Shown: piece by piece, positions 1-13,559 of the stretch
Numbering within the stretch: the stretch's first letter is position 1
How the letters are laid out: each line of letters opens with the position of its first letter
Source of the DNA: Sympetrum striolatum
Taxonomy: Eukaryota > Arthropoda > Insecta > Odonata > Libellulidae
DNA: 64,000 nucleotides
Reading direction: 5' to 3'
Assembly: GCA_947579665.1 (NCBI GenBank)
Contig: OX388347.1
Location: 23,738,562-23,802,561 of the forward strand
The notes under the pieces: model-generated
Database searches by the model: none
Seen by the model: the letters and a program-made list of their open reading frames with translations, nothing else
Told to the model about the DNA's origin: nothing
Program-made: the position numbers and the translations under genes

Positions 1-1037
1 TTAACACCTGTTTGTGCATCCTCCCACTATATCCCCCTATTTTTTCTCCATTAATATCAAATTCTTATGGAAAGAGAGCCTCCCCCTAAAACAAGTCACG
101 ATGAATACACATCTGTCGGTATCACCTGTTCCTTCTGAAAATTGTTTCTAATTAATTACCTAAACCGACAGTCTTCCTGCTAACATCGGCGTAGAGGAGC
201 AACTGTGGCTAATAGAAGAGATAAAAACACTACACCATCAAAACTAATAATACTTTCCTAAGGTTCGCAATTAATTATAAAGATAACCTAAACATAACAC
301 TCAGAATAGAAACTTCAAATCAAGAATGATACAAATATAATTTATCATTTTGCATACCAGAAACGAAGATAATTCGTATCAACTATTCATCAAATCTTTA
401 AAAACCAGCCATTATTATAAGTCAAACCGGAACTTAGTCACAGTTTCTCATGTTATTGCAAAAATTATAACGACTTTTTAATGAAAATTGGGGAATTTAT
501 ATTCAATTCCATTCCACGGATGGCATACAAAAGAAAATTGAGAACTATAATTTCAAAGGCTAATCAGAAAGTGCTAATCTAGCAAATGCGATACCATAGG
601 ATCAATTAAGTTAATGAGAACATCTTGGCTGCTCCATTAAATTAAGTTAATTCCACATCGCCCTCCGCTTTTCCCAAACGAAAGAATTTCCAAACGTCTC
701 ATCAAGAAACTCGGAGGTCGTTACAAAATAGTTGCCAAGGCATTATGCATAAAAGCGGAGAGTCATTGGAGGAGAATCACAGTTTTGATAGCAGTTATTT
801 CTTCAGAATGAACATGAAAAGGCTCAGTCTATAACCGCTTATTAAATTTATATAGATTTAGATTTAAATAATAAAATGCCTTGAGTAATTGATTTACAAT
901 AGTTAAGAGACAGAATTGATCCGAGGAGCATCTTATAGTATACTTGAGAAAGGGTTATTAAGCATTAGATGGCTCACGGAAAATACATTTGGAAAAAGGT
1001 ATCCACATAATTGGATAGAATTACTAGTCACTATGCT

Positions 1038-1075
1038 TATATATTTACTGCATATTTATATATAGTAAATATATA
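1038..1075. repeat. AT-rich inverted repeat
   Basis: Twelve-base arms (TATATATTTACT and AGTAAATATATA) are separated by 14 bases. The AT-only composition makes chance origin plausible. Confidence 0.45.
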
Positions 1076-1529
1076 TTTCTATACCCGATGATTAATTACT
1101 TCAATTAAAATATTAATTGCAGGATACGTTATAAATACATCATAAGATTCCGATAAAACAACAATAATTATACGTTTTTCGCAAAGCACATCACGAAATT
1201 TATCTTTAAAATTTGTCAAGTACAATCATTGGGTTTCCAAATTACAACTTCAACTCATTACCAAAGGATAACACCAGAATTCACTAATATTTAAAATGGC
1301 GTAATATTTAATACGGCGTAATCTACGATATTTTTTTAGAATACGAGAATTATAATGTAATTCTTTCACAATTAATGATTGCTCATAAACTACCAGTAAA
1401 ATTCTGTGGAAACGACCTTTAAAAAACATAAATTTCCACATGCAAGGATCCTTAAGAAATACTCCAAATATACGAAGTAATACCTCAAGCTTCAGAATCG
1501 ACTTGCTACACTTCGGAACTTTTAAGGGA

Positions 1530-1990
1530 CCGTCGGCACAAGAGAAACAGGAAGGAGAGAATAAGAACGGAAAAGACTGTAAACGGACAGAAAGAAGAAG
1601 GGAAGATGATCAGTGAGGCATTGAAGGTCGGAAAGGCGACGACGAAGGGGCGGGGGGGTGGAAATTGGACGTCTGCGGGTTGGGGGCGGCGGTAGTGGGT
1701 GGGGAGGCGTGGGAGGAAGGGCGACGCGAAGGTGCTACACCCCACAGACGTCAACGACCGTCCCCAAAGGGGATTCGAACCGATGGCCTGCCGAGAAAGA
1801 TCATCCTGCCACGGAAGAATGGAGAGCGGGACGTGCTCCGGAGAGGATGAGGGGTGTGAGAGAAATAAAACGGGAGGATGAGAGTGCCACCTCACGCAAC
1901 CGTGACGTTCACGTGACGAAAGGATTAATGGAACCCACGCCCTTCAAACGCTGTGGGGCTGCTGCGCCCGCTACTCCCCCTTCTTTCGAA
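1530..1990. other. GC-rich, CpG-containing island
   Basis: This is a sharp rise in G+C against AT-rich flanks. It has G-runs on the plus strand at 1647-1718, including GGGGCGGGGGGG, and the B-box-like fossil at 1771. Several overlapping open frames on both strands are composition artefacts. Confidence 0.55.
1771..1811 (-). other. tRNA-like (B-box) fossil, possible SINE head
   Basis: The minus strand carries an exact B-box consensus, GGTTCGAATCC (1771-1781). A weaker A-box-like TGGCAGGATGA lies about 30 bases upstream in its own sense. The spacing is short for a real tRNA and no cloverleaf closes. It may be the remains of a tRNA-derived SINE, or chance in a GC-rich island. Confidence 0.35.
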
Positions 1991-4900
1991 GAACATTGCT
2001 TCTTCCTACTGTTTCACCACCTCTTTTCTTTTCTCACCTCTCTACAACACTTTCGATGGAAAGTTTGGCGGCAGCAGACTTTAGGCTATGTAACCACTCT
2101 CCGTTTCCAATATCAGCACTTATGAGTCTCTATTCCTACACAGCACACGTACTCAAAATTTGCGGCCATACGTTTCTCAGTTTCCGTGAAATCATAAGTT
2201 GATTTATAAGGAAAACAGTCTGAAAAATATTTTAATATTTCCGCGAGGATATCCCATTAAACGATTAAATGTGTAACTAGGAAAATTAAGCGCATATTAT
2301 ATAACATAAGAAAAAATTGCTATTTTGGATGAAATGTATTATATCAACTTACGAAATCCTAAAATACAGAAGCAATTCTACTCGCCTATCCTATCAAACT
2401 TCCGAGGAACAGAATAACATGATGATTTCGAGGCGATGCTTTCGTTACAGAAGCTTTTAACATAAATATTTCAACCGAAATAAAATATTTACCTGGGAAT
2501 AAAATTTCCTGATGAACAGAAAGTTTCGATAAGGTGGTATCCCTGATTTTCAGGCCTCTATTCCTCCACACTCATCCTCGTGATGCCTGATCCGTCGCGC
2601 AATCCCTCTGCCACGAGAACGCATTTTGGTAGAAAAAATCTTTCTCAGTTGTCCTGAGAGACGAGCAACGGATTTCTCCTCGAAAAGTTTGAAAAGATTT
2701 CGCATCCCATCGAAGCGTCGGAAGCGATACGTTTACAAAAGCTGATCCGTTCTTCGTCCGTTTACCTTTTTTTAAGCAACGGCAAACATCCAGTCAAAAA
2801 TGGGACATTAACAAGAGGACAGGAAGAGAATATTTTTTTCGATCGATGTGACTTCAGGAAGTTATGTTGGCGAACCGTGAACCTAGTCTTCTTAGAAATA
2901 AAACTGAAGCAGTAGGTTTATTCTTTCTAAGTAAAGAAAAGCTTGGCAGTCACTAACTGCATTCCCGAGAAAGGATGAGAAACTGATTCTAAACAGAACA
3001 TCTCTCGCTATGTTGGACCACAAATTTTGAGATATACCCATTCAAATAAATATTTATCTATCAGTCAATACAAAAAAATCTTTCAACAGTCAACACCTCT
3101 ATGGAATATCGGTAAGTTATCTAGTTAACTCGTATGAATAAAATTTGAACATGATAATATAGTAAAGTTCAAAATTACATCTACATTCTATCGTACAAAC
3201 AATCAAAGAATATGGTAAGCTTGAAGGGCATTTTGAATGTATTATACATCAACGGCAGCCAAGGTCAGTAAAAATATTCTAATTTATTTTAATTTACACT
3301 TATTGCAGAAAAGCGCGGTAACTATGTTTCCTATTCCATATTAACAAATATCGTTTATTCATATGACATGTACACACCAAAAATAATGGTAGGAGATTAA
3401 TATTAAGGCGCTACAGAGTTTGAAAATACAACCCAACGTTAATGACTAAACTTCCCAACTTACGTGCAAGTAGGAGAAACAGAAAATGAGGACTAATAAA
3501 AAAAACAAATAAGAATGGAATGAGACGGGCAAAGATGATGTTGGTGAAAATTAAATCCAAACAATGGTATGAAGAATGTGACGTTGAAGAAGCAAAGTAA
3601 GCAAGGGAAGAGAAGGTAAAAGTTTTAAGCAGAGGGGTTGCTGAGAGAGGTGACACGAGTTGGGATTAATGGTGCGAGGATTAAAAAGGACGGAAGGGGA
3701 AAAAATGTTTCTGCGACGCACCTAAAAACTTCAACTACGACCTATAGTAAAAGAAGGAGAAGAAGAGGCAGTGCCATTGCATCGCTCGAAGAAAATGATA
3801 TACAGCAAATCTTATCTATAGAGTTCCTTCTCGAAAGATTGCCTTATAATTTGAATCTCCAGTACAGCAATAAGGACTTTGAGCTAAAGAAACTACGAGG
3901 TCTTCAGAATCACCAATTCGTAGAAAAGATCTTTTCCTTACAGGCTTATGGAATATAGAAAAGGTTACTTGCCATAACTTTTGTGGAAATCATACCGATT
4001 CAATGAGATTAAATGGATTATTACGTACAGTAAACTGACCATAAATGATCCATTAAAAAACTGGAAAAAATCCATCAAAGGGTTAAGTGTACTAAAAAGT
4101 TCGACATATACGAGAAGAACAAGAGAAATAGAAACTACGGAAAAATATTAAAAATAACAGATAAAACAAAATCGTCGAAAATGAATGAGGTCCAGTTCTT
4201 TATATGATCTTTTGATACAAGAAAGATTAAATTTGATACAGTTTTAGGCACTGCGCAGCGTTACTCGTATGTACTTTTAAAAAGTGTTAAACGTAGAAAC
4301 AGAAACGTTTTACACTTTCAACTTCAGAAATTTTCCCCCAGCTCATACTTAATATCCCAATAATATGATTCTTCGGTGTACTGAGTGAAATATTGAAAAA
4401 GCAACTGCTCTTAAATATACCGGAAGTAAAAAGAAACTAAAGAAAAATAATAAATGGAAGACCGTCAAACTTAAACGTCGAAAAAATAAAACAACTGAAA
4501 TAAAATCAGCCACTGTTTAAAAAGCAGCAAGACATAATAATTAGAGTTGTCATTATACTTTAAAATTAATTAGATATAGAATTAATTCCGCTATTCACAA
4601 ACGTTTAATTTAAAATGCTTCGCAAGCATCTTCAGCGTAACATCGATAACAGTAAAACACACTTGATGGAGTTCTTAATATTAAGAAATAAAAAAGTCAA
4701 ATTTTGTATTTCTATCAATAAGATTCGACAGTAATTCCTCTCGTAGAAATGCACAGCAAAAGCTATCACGTTTTCTAGAAAGGAAGACAAGGTAAAAAGG
4801 GAAAGGCGACCAGATGAAAACGCGAGGAATGATTGAATAAGAGACGAGGAAAAAAGTGAGGCCAGGTGAATGGAGGGAATGCATTGTTCATCCTCGACGA

Positions 4901-5839
4901 AGAATTTCGAAAGTCTTTACCTAAGCAGTGAATTTTCCCCCATTGTTTTCAATCACTAATTCGAGACACCAATTTAACGGAGAAGAGATCTTGCAACCAG
5001 CGCAGAAAGGGCCGATTGAAAAAACGACGCTTGTGGAATCAGTACTGGCCCTTTACTCAAGAACAATTTCACAAAGTATTACTGCCTGATCCATATAATT
5101 ATAAAATACTAAAATGTACTGTGTTAGTAAATATCTATTCCATAAATAATTCGGCTTGATTGCTTTATATAGTGTAGAATATATCCATCATAATTTTAAT
5201 ACAATCAGCGGAAATCGTACCTAAGTAGTGGTTTAGATTATCTTTCCTAATGTATTAGTTTCTCTCATAGTTTTACAACTAAGTCAAGATTTTAAAAACT
5301 ATATATAGTATAAAACCAAATATTTAGAGACGCTTATTATGACGAAAGACATAGATAAATAGCCAAACTAATTAGCAAATAATAACAAAATATATGTTGC
5401 GGGTTCTTACCGAGATAAAATCATGAAGTAGATACGTATATATTATCAAGCATTTAGTAATTTTCCAAATCAATGAAAGAAAAATAGATGATATTTCTTA
5501 ATAAGAGTAAAATAATTAAAAAATTTAATGTATGATGCAAATAAAATCATGGTATTACATTTGATTTATATGCTAGTTATATATAATATATACCTTTATA
5601 GAATATAGGATACAATTTTAGCATCTATTGCCATTAACGTTAATATTTTCTTCGAGAGAGATTTACTACCTATTTTCAGTTACCACGCTGACGGTATTTT
5701 CCGAATTATGAGCTGGTTTCTCTCCAATAGCGCGCATCTTGGTCGTAAAAGTAAAAGCATGATAAATCGACTCGATTCCACTCTTCTTGTAGAATACCAC
5801 AACTTTAAGAGACCTTCATTATGAGACGTAAACGAAAGC

Positions 5840-6440
5840 CATCTCTTGAACAAGGGCGTTAAATGCGCAACAGTCCATTTCCCAGAGCAAGGCTCCAGGA
5901 ACCGATGTTAAACGTCGCGAGTCGGACGTTGAAGTCTCCCGACACAGGTGCACGCCCGAATGGGAAAGGAAGGACTTCATCTCCCGCAAAAGGTGAGTAA
6001 AATCGTTGGCGTTCTGTTAATAGGAGAAGAAGAGGTGTGGGCAAGCAGGATGGCCATAGGAAATAGTGGAGAGAGGGCGTGGCAGAAAGGCAGATAGCGT
6101 GACAAGTGAAGGGCGGCCTAGAGAGGGAGTATGGGTGTGGGTGGGAGGCGAACCAGCGGGGATAAAGAAGAGGAGTATTTGTGGGGTGGAGGGGTAAAAA
6201 GTGGGAGGTTGATGAATGAACCGAGGAAGTTAGTGCACGGGGCTCCAGAGACGGACAATTGCTTTCCGAAGAACGGTCGATGGGATGACCGCTGGCACGG
6301 GGATGCGGAAAAGACTTGCGAAGGTTGTGACAACGTTTCGCGCGGCGAGGAAAAAACCGCAAACAGAACTATCGGTACTTTCCGATGGTCGAAAAAAACG
6401 TGCTAAGCGGATGGAAAAGCGATGCGAGCGGCACTGACCC
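5840..6440. other. GC-rich island, purine-rich plus strand
   Basis: The plus strand is dominated by G and A (for example GGGAGTATGGGTGTGGGTGG near 6124). The 167-codon minus-strand open frame here is rich in Ser, Pro, Leu and His, as expected from reading polypurine DNA backwards. It has no family resemblance. Confidence 0.5.
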
Positions 6441-7235
6441 GATCAGCATGAGAGCAAAGAGCTATATCAGAATATGTTTATGAGATTAAAATATCATCAT
6501 CTGAATAAAAGTATTTTTTGAGTTTCATAAATGGATAAGAAAAGCGAAGCGTATTGAATGATAACAGTATCTTCAAAAATATTAACTTACTAAGAACTTA
6601 CACGGTTGTATCATTTTCTCATATAATTTGCTACGGTAGCTATTAGCTTCGATAGAATCACTTTGATACTCTACAAAGCATTCGGCTCTTCGTGCTATTT
6701 AGAAATGCTGTCGATCGTAAACTGAAGTTCTACGTTTTGCATAATATCAGTCAATTTTAGTAAGACCATGCAATGCATATATTATGTTTTCCACATCACG
6801 GAGGCTCGCATTTTAATTAAAGTTCAACAGTTATGTATCCAATAAAAAACTGAAAAGAATAACCAAGTATGTTTAAACTGACAAGAAAATAACCTAAGTA
6901 GTTACTTACGAATACCTCCTTGCGTGTAAATCTAAGAAAGTAAGTTATATGAAATCATTATTCTTCAGCAACACATTACACTACCATTGATTAAGGATGT
7001 AATAAACTGTTTCCGATGCATGTGTGACCAATTTTACTTCCATGATGCTTTTCAAAAGTGTTAGAATAGCAAACAATTAGCTTGAAATACTTGAATAAGG
7101 TTCTGTATTGCATCAATTTAATTCTACAATCAACATTGGATAAGGAAGATAATGAGGATATTGAACAAAATCTTTCGAAATAGCTCCTTTTTTATCTTCG
7201 CTAACTAAAATTTGAAATGCTTTTCACAAGCACGG

Positions 7236-7249
7236 GTACCTTAAGGTAC
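7236..7249. repeat. 14-bp perfect palindrome abutting a larger one
   Basis: GTACCTTAAGGTAC is fully self-complementary and directly adjoins the 40-bp palindrome at 7250-7289. Confidence 0.8.
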
Positions 7250-7289
7250 ATACCGAAAGTTATACATTTAAATGTATAACTTTCGGTAT
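7250..7289. repeat. 40-bp perfect palindrome with no spacer
   Basis: The left arm ATACCGAAAGTTATACATTT (7250-7269) is followed at once by its exact reverse complement (7270-7289). There is no loop and no mismatch. No transposon-type terminus or target duplication is visible. It could extrude as a cruciform or fold as a short RNA hairpin. Confidence 0.9.
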
Positions 7290-7552
7290 TTCCTTTCCAA
7301 AAATTCAAAACCATAGAAAGACATACCTTAAAAGCAAGCAAAACTGCAAGACGTTTGGTATCAGTTTTTTTTTCAATCTTCCAACTTCCAAGAAACTCAG
7401 GTGTTCGACGAGGAAAGAAAAATGTGGTACAATTTTCTAGGAAGTTTCTAAGAGTGGTACTCAGAAAAGAATATCATAAGGCAAACGCTACCACACGTAC
7501 TGCACTGCACGCACGCATGAATGCATGCACTCGAGCGCATAAGGAGAAAAGA

Positions 7553-7604
7553 CATTCCGTATAGCATTAGTATGAAAGGCATTCCGTATAACCTTTGCAT
7601 GAAG
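7553..7604 (+). repeat. Imperfect 27-bp tandem duplication
   Basis: CATTCCGTATA recurs at 7553 and 7580, each followed by a related AGTATGA/GCATGA-ending segment. Confidence 0.6.
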
Positions 7605-8503
7605 TCTTAAAAATGAAAAAAATACCCATCGGCATCCGTCATCTCAACGGAGAAAAACTAAACCAACGGAAAAACGAAATCCAACGGATGTGGCGCATAG
7701 ATCTTTGGGGTATTTAAAACGAGGAATTGATGAATAAGTGAAGCGTGTACTTCGAGCGAGCGGTCTTCGATCAACAGAGGGAATTACGGCGAGTGATGAC
7801 ACTGAATCTCAGGGAAAATTCCTAAAGACTAGTGATGGGTAGAAAAAGAGTGGTTCAAACGAGAAAAAACGTACTAGTAAATAGAGATACTAATAAATTA
7901 ATAGAAAGAGGACGTAGGTATATACGCCACGTTAAGGAACTACGAATTAAAGCTAACAATTTTCAATAAAAAATATTTAAATGATAATGGAAATAATAAA
8001 TAAGGAATTTCTTGAGGACTACAGGAATGTACTTTGACAGTTTACGAGAAAAATAATCGAATGATGGTGATTTCTTAATACAACTACTACCTCTTCAGAC
8101 ACGCTTTCATTTCGACGACAAAGTTAATTTAATATGGCATTGACAAACTATATTTATAAAGACATCTCTCGACAATCAATACTTCCATTGGTAATGTACC
8201 AGAGTAGTTACCATGACCGAATTAATTCTCTTCGCTGGGGTCACTCTACGATATTTAAATTGGTTATAATACAAAATGAAATAAATTGAAATGTATATTT
8301 CATTATGGCGTTCCACCAAGTTGAGATACTTTCAGTCTCTCTTAGCGCCATTATAATTTTATTAAACAAAAGAACAACATGTATAAAAATTATAATAAAT
8401 GAAAACTCGACGAAGCTCTGACAGTCAATCCTTTGATGATCTAATAATAATTTCCTTCGGCTAAATATAATATAAATATGATCAGATAATAGTTTTCTTC
8501 TGA

Positions 8504-8538
8504 TCTCTGATAGTTGATAATCTCTGATCGTTGATTGA
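8504..8538 (+). repeat. 17-bp tandem duplication
   Basis: TCTCTGATAGTTGATAA is followed by TCTCTGATCGTTGATTGA. A further partial TCTC follows. Confidence 0.55.
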
Positions 8539-9003
8539 TCTCACGGATGTTTGGACGAAAATAAAAGCAAAGTCAGATAAATCATCAAGATGCTACGGCA
8601 TTTCGATAAAATTCCTTTCTTAACAGCCTTGTGAGTGTGCCATTATATTTTTCCTATTTCTAATCGACTTTGCTCATTTAACTTCCTCGACCTAAAGCTT
8701 TCTAGACACCACAACATCCCACCCCGGATATCTACGACGACGAGATACAAACACGCTAAAAAGTACACACGCTAGAGGAATGCGTACCCAAATGACTCAG
8801 CAATCTACACACACGACTTAACTTCGCCCTCAACAATTTCATTTATAGGATAGTGGTGAATTGCATCTTCTCGCCATCCCCTATAGGGCAGGGAGTCTCA
8901 GCCATCAAGTCACGGCTTCCCAACCCATCGAGCCGTTCATAGCGACCGAATCTCATCCTCTCTCATCGGAATGACTAAAAATCTCTCGACTAACAAAAAC
9001 GGA

Positions 9004-9064
9004 GAGCGGAGAGAATGCGCACGGATGAGATAGGCGCTCTCCTCGCAGCACCTGGGTTCGATCC
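9004..9064 (+). other. tRNA-like fossil, possible SINE head
   Basis: A B-box-like GGTTCGATCC at 9055-9064, preceded by CCTG, resembles a T-arm. About 51 bases upstream, GAGCGGAGAGAATG is a partial A-box match, which is plausible tRNA spacing. The stems are degenerate, so this is not an active tRNA gene. No second copy was seen in the window. Confidence 0.35.
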
Positions 9065-9289
9065 TCACCAGATCCATGGAAGGGAGGGCTTTAATGCTTC
9101 ACTTGACACCGACCATTTACCGCGTCATAAGTTTTCTATTATGCCACGGGGAAGTGGAAATAAAAACTACGGAGAAAATTGAGAAGAGAAAATTCGCGTT
9201 AAAATTCCTATCGACAATCTACCATTTAAAAAATTCGCCTGTTACATAAAGGAATGGACAGTATTTCCCGAAAAAAGAAGCGAAAGGTG

Positions 9290-9760
9290 GAGAAAAACAC
9301 GTGGCAGAGAGATAGAGAGAGAAATGCGAGGAAAAAGGGTCACGTTACCGATGGTTAATGGAACTTTTTATTTCACAAACTTCCCGATCTATTAATCCAA
9401 TGGAAACAGTACAGGGGTAACTCCAGGGGGTTGATTGGTAGAGGGAGGAAGGATGGATAGAAGCAGGGAAAAGTCATGAGTATCATCAAGGGATGAGCGA
9501 TACTTAGAAAGGGGGGAGGATGTGATGGAGGGGAAGAATGGTGAGGGGGTGGAGGCTTCCGGACGAGGAATCAGTCCGGGTGAGGGTGTGCAGGACATTG
9601 ACGCTGACTCCTTTCACGCTCGACTGTGTTTGAATGGAGGAGGATGCGGTGTCTGGGAATGGGCGTTTTGGAGAAGGTGGGGATGCGGACATTGAGGATG
9701 GCAGAGAGCGATCTGCTTCTGGAAGGAAGGCAGAGAAGGGCGGTGCACATTGATGTATTC
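9290..9760. other. Purine-rich, G-rich island
   Basis: Long G/A tracts with GGGGGG and GGGGG runs occur at 9500-9560, but loops are too long for a canonical quadruplex. Four overlapping minus-strand frames here are shadows of the same polypurine strand. Confidence 0.5.
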
Positions 9761-10006
9761 ACGGTAGCCAAAACGTAGCATGGGTGTATCGAAAAGATAG
9801 CATTTAGTAGTGTCCAACGCTTATTATGAAATATCTCGACTCATCCTGGTGGGAGATGACGAAGGAAGGATAGTAAGAAGAGTCTACCCAGTTATTTTCC
9901 AAGTTCCTCTCAATAGATATAAAAAGGATGATAACAAAGACAAGATTTTACAGAACTGAATATTAAATGTGCACTACGCTGGATCAAAATTTAAAGGATA
10001 AGTATG

Positions 10007-10062
10007 CAAGGTATTCTAAGGACTACTATTCAAGTAATACTAAGGACTAGTATTCAAGGTAC
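10007..10062 (+). repeat. 24-bp tandem repeat, about 2.3 copies
   Basis: Two imperfect 24-bp units (10007-10030 and 10031-10054) share the pattern CAAG.TA.TCTAAGGACTA.TATT or close variants. A third partial unit (CAAGGTAC) runs into the left end of the Tc1-like MITE. Confidence 0.7.
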
Positions 10063-10140
10063 ACTCCTGGCCAAAATTAACGCACCATCGGTCGTTAGGA
10101 TCGCTAGGGAGGTGCTGCGTTAATTTTGGCCAGGACTGTA
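10060..10140. mobile_element. Miniature Tc1/mariner-type element (MITE)
   Basis: An 81-bp unit bounded by TA on each side has inverted ends reading CACTCCTGGCCAAAATTAAC on the left and CAGTCCTGGCCAAAATTAAC (reverse complement) on the right. The symmetry continues into GCACC/GGTGC near the centre. TA duplication and a TCCTGGCCAAAA-type terminus are hallmarks of Tc1-like inverted repeats. It has no coding capacity and is essentially two ends joined by about 25 bp. It inserted into a short tandem repeat (10007-10062). Confidence 0.85.
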
Positions 10141-13100
10141 CATACAATTACGGCTAATATTTTATTGCATGATAAGTTACAAGAATAATTACTAAAACGA
10201 TGCAAGATAAGGTCCCTATACTGAAAACTTTACTTCAAAATATTTGTAAAGTCAATCGTTTATCCTCAAGAGTAATCATAGACCGTGTACAGACGGCCGT
10301 ATGTGAGTGGAATTTATGTTCGATAAAAACTTTCGCACTCATTATGATTTTTTAACATTATTTTGATCCCTGTTACTTATGTTCAAATAAATTTATAATT
10401 AAAACGAATATTCACTTAATGCCGTACTTTTATTTCTGATATTTCTGTGTACACCACCGCTTCAGTAACGCATTTCCGAACCTGCATTGTTATATGATTC
10501 CGAGTCATCGGGGTGCGCTATGCCACTCCTAGAAGCTCTGAAACGTTGTATCGATACATCCTGCATACAAACCGTAGAGAAAATTAAATGAAAATTATTT
10601 TCTTTCGACTGAAAACAGATTTATTTTACGATACCCAGAAATATGTTTCTTTAACAATATCAGTAGGTGAATAGTGGAATTATACAACATTTAATATAAG
10701 AGAGATACTTTAACGAAAGTTCTGCAAGTTATTCAAAGTCATCCCTTTTGGAGATCTGAAAGACATTACTGTAAATGGAAAACCAATGTCATACAATAAG
10801 AACTATCACTCAAATCTCAATAAAACGAATGATATATCAAAACAGGAAAAAAAAAACAAACAACAGCGAGTTAAAAAACATTCTATTAAGTAAGACATAT
10901 TCACTCTCTGCTCAGAATTTAATGAGAAAATCGAATGCTCTGGTCAAGCAAGATGTAGATGACGGAGGACTTATGGTGTGAAAATTCCTGCGGCAATTAA
11001 ATCGTTTCTATGATCGATAAAAACAGATCAAAGACAAAAAGCGAAATAATTCATAAAACCAATTGCGACTACCGCAGCAAATGAAGGAATAGAGTTCTAA
11101 TTCCATCCTAAGACAAATTACCGTTTTAATACGGAAAAACATACGGTAATGACTGAAAAAATACTCGCGAGAACGCTAGCACGTGAAACGCACTTCGGTC
11201 GCAAGAAGAAAAACTAGAATACTGAAGAAAGAGCATACGATATGTTGACTTTCCTGTTTGGATTCCTCTAAATAGCGGATATTAATCTTGAAAGCATCGA
11301 GCAAGTATTCGGAAGGACGCAAACACCCAACGATTAAAATGTGACGCAGCAATCGACAAGCACGACTTTCTCGGCCGAATTATTTCCAATACGAGAAATG
11401 AATGCACTTTCACGTTCCACAACTACAACATAAGACAGGAAGCGAAATCCTTCCATCAGCGATTGCCTACCATTTTTTTCTAGCTGGAAGAATGCTTTTT
11501 TGCATTCAAAGTTCGACGGATAATTCGAGAAGTTTCCATCAAAACGTGTGAGAGGAAAAATAAGGGAAGACGACTGAAGAAATATTAATACTGGGCTTTG
11601 ATAAGATGAGGTAGGGAAATTAAAGTCTTTTCTATGCTTTGAAAGAAGGAACTGATTTTTACTAAAACCGCAAACGGCAAGCAGAAAATGTAAACTAAAT
11701 TAAATATAGCTAGGAAATAATTTAAAACCTCTGATTAAGATCTAGAAATTAGTTTAAAAAGCGATTACAGCTGAACTGTTATTCAATTAACTGCAACGAT
11801 AGAAAAATAATAAATATATCCTGTTTCAACAGATCGAAGAATTTTACGGTCAAATTTTGTAAAATTGATTTAATTAGAATGATTATTAATAAGTTCGTCT
11901 GTTTGTAGACATTAAAAGGCAGCACACTGCTTACTGTGGCCCTACCAATCTGAAATTATTATAGACATGGTACTGTTTAAATAGTGAGAAATTCCGCAAT
12001 CAAGCAGATCTAAAGGTCATACCAACAGATGTGTAGACATTGGCGGATAAAATATATTTACTAAAAACGTAGCAATCCCTTGCACGGCTAAGTTAAAATA
12101 ATTGACCTCTGAATAAAATCCTTATACAATTTATAAATCGCCTACGGACGAAGTTAAATGAATTAAATATTATTCATAACATGCTAAAAATCTTTCGGCA
12201 ATATATAGTATAACTAACATACATATCTCATCTTTGATACACGGATTATTCCCTAACATACCAATTAAATCCAGAAGTAAACTCCTACTTCACTCATTAG
12301 TGAGAAAATTTGAATAATTAATCAATCATTCAAAATTAAGGTATTGAAAATCTTCCCAAACAGTGAACGAACTTCACGTTCTGCTATGCGTGACGAAGTA
12401 ATCTGAGAAATCTCGAATTTTCCATTCAGTTTAAATTCGAACGTTATGATGAAATCCCAAACTATAATCATCGTCACCACGAATGTATAACCAAAATTAT
12501 AAAATTAATGTGGCTTTTATTCATATAGAGGAAATTATTAAAAGATGAGTTCAATTATACACTGAAAACAGTAAATGTGAATGAATGTGTAAAGTGAACA
12601 GAAAATATGCTAATTGATTCTAGACCACGTACAGAATTTCTGGAGTTGAAGCCTACACATAGGAAATTGTTAGGTAATCGTTACATAAGAGAATTTATCC
12701 TCTACTTTCAGCTAAGTCATTAATAGTGTAGGCTTCGGGCTATTTCATAAAACTCTCTGCGACAGTTTATCATAAATTATCAATGCTTTGGAATATGAAG
12801 ACAAGAAAATAGACGAGTTAATCGTTTGCGACCTATGCACATTTTTTGCCAATAGAAAAAGATTAATAATGATGACTTTGATGATATTCTACATAATTAT
12901 AGCAATAAAAAAGAAGAAAGTGTTACACCCGAATGGACTTCTAATAACTTTGATTAAGACTGCAAAAGTTGCGGAATACTGCTCAGTTAATAGCGTGACG
13001 GCAAAACATATCTCACTTTTACTATAATGAGATAATTGTGTTGAGTATTAGAAATTAACTTTCTTTATCATACATGCGATTCACTGGATTTTATATACAA

Positions 13101-13559
13101 CTCGCCAAGAACTTTTATACAAATTTAGATCAGACGATTGAATAGAATCTATACATAAAGAATTCGTCCAAAATTTTAAAATGCATACGATATTTATAAC
13201 ATCGAAAACATTCATACCGACTAACGACCACAGAAATTCTAAATTAGTACCAATATTAAAAAACATTAATTATTAGATATTCTTTTAGCTAACCCCTACT
13301 ATCCTTAAACGATGATGTCATATTTGTAAGTGAGCAAGAGGAAATTCTTTTGATAACGCTTATGGGAAATAATGGAGTGTTTCTATTACCACGTTTACAA
13401 ACCATGAGAAAACGAGACAACCTTAATCTATTACAAAAGGTAAATCAACTCAATATCACGTGTATCTGATAAATACAATTGCATTGTATCAGTGAAGTGT
13501 CAACTTGGAAATAGTGCTCATTTGCTTCGTCGCATCATCTTTCGTCTGACTACCATATC

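Noticed and set aside
1506..2125. Overlapping open frames on both strands, including a 155-codon plus frame
   Set aside because: All sit in one GC-rich island where stops are scarce. They are Gly/Arg-rich or Pro/Ser-rich without family features.
3638..3958. 106-codon plus frame
   Set aside because: It contains an Arg run from a GAAGAAG-type purine tract and no conserved-looking motif. It is on the opposite strand to the only supported exon.
5859..6362. 167-codon minus-strand open frame, the longest in the window
   Set aside because: It lies in a purine-rich island, and its Ser/Pro/Leu/His composition follows from reading polypyrimidine DNA. There is no motif and no splice-site support.
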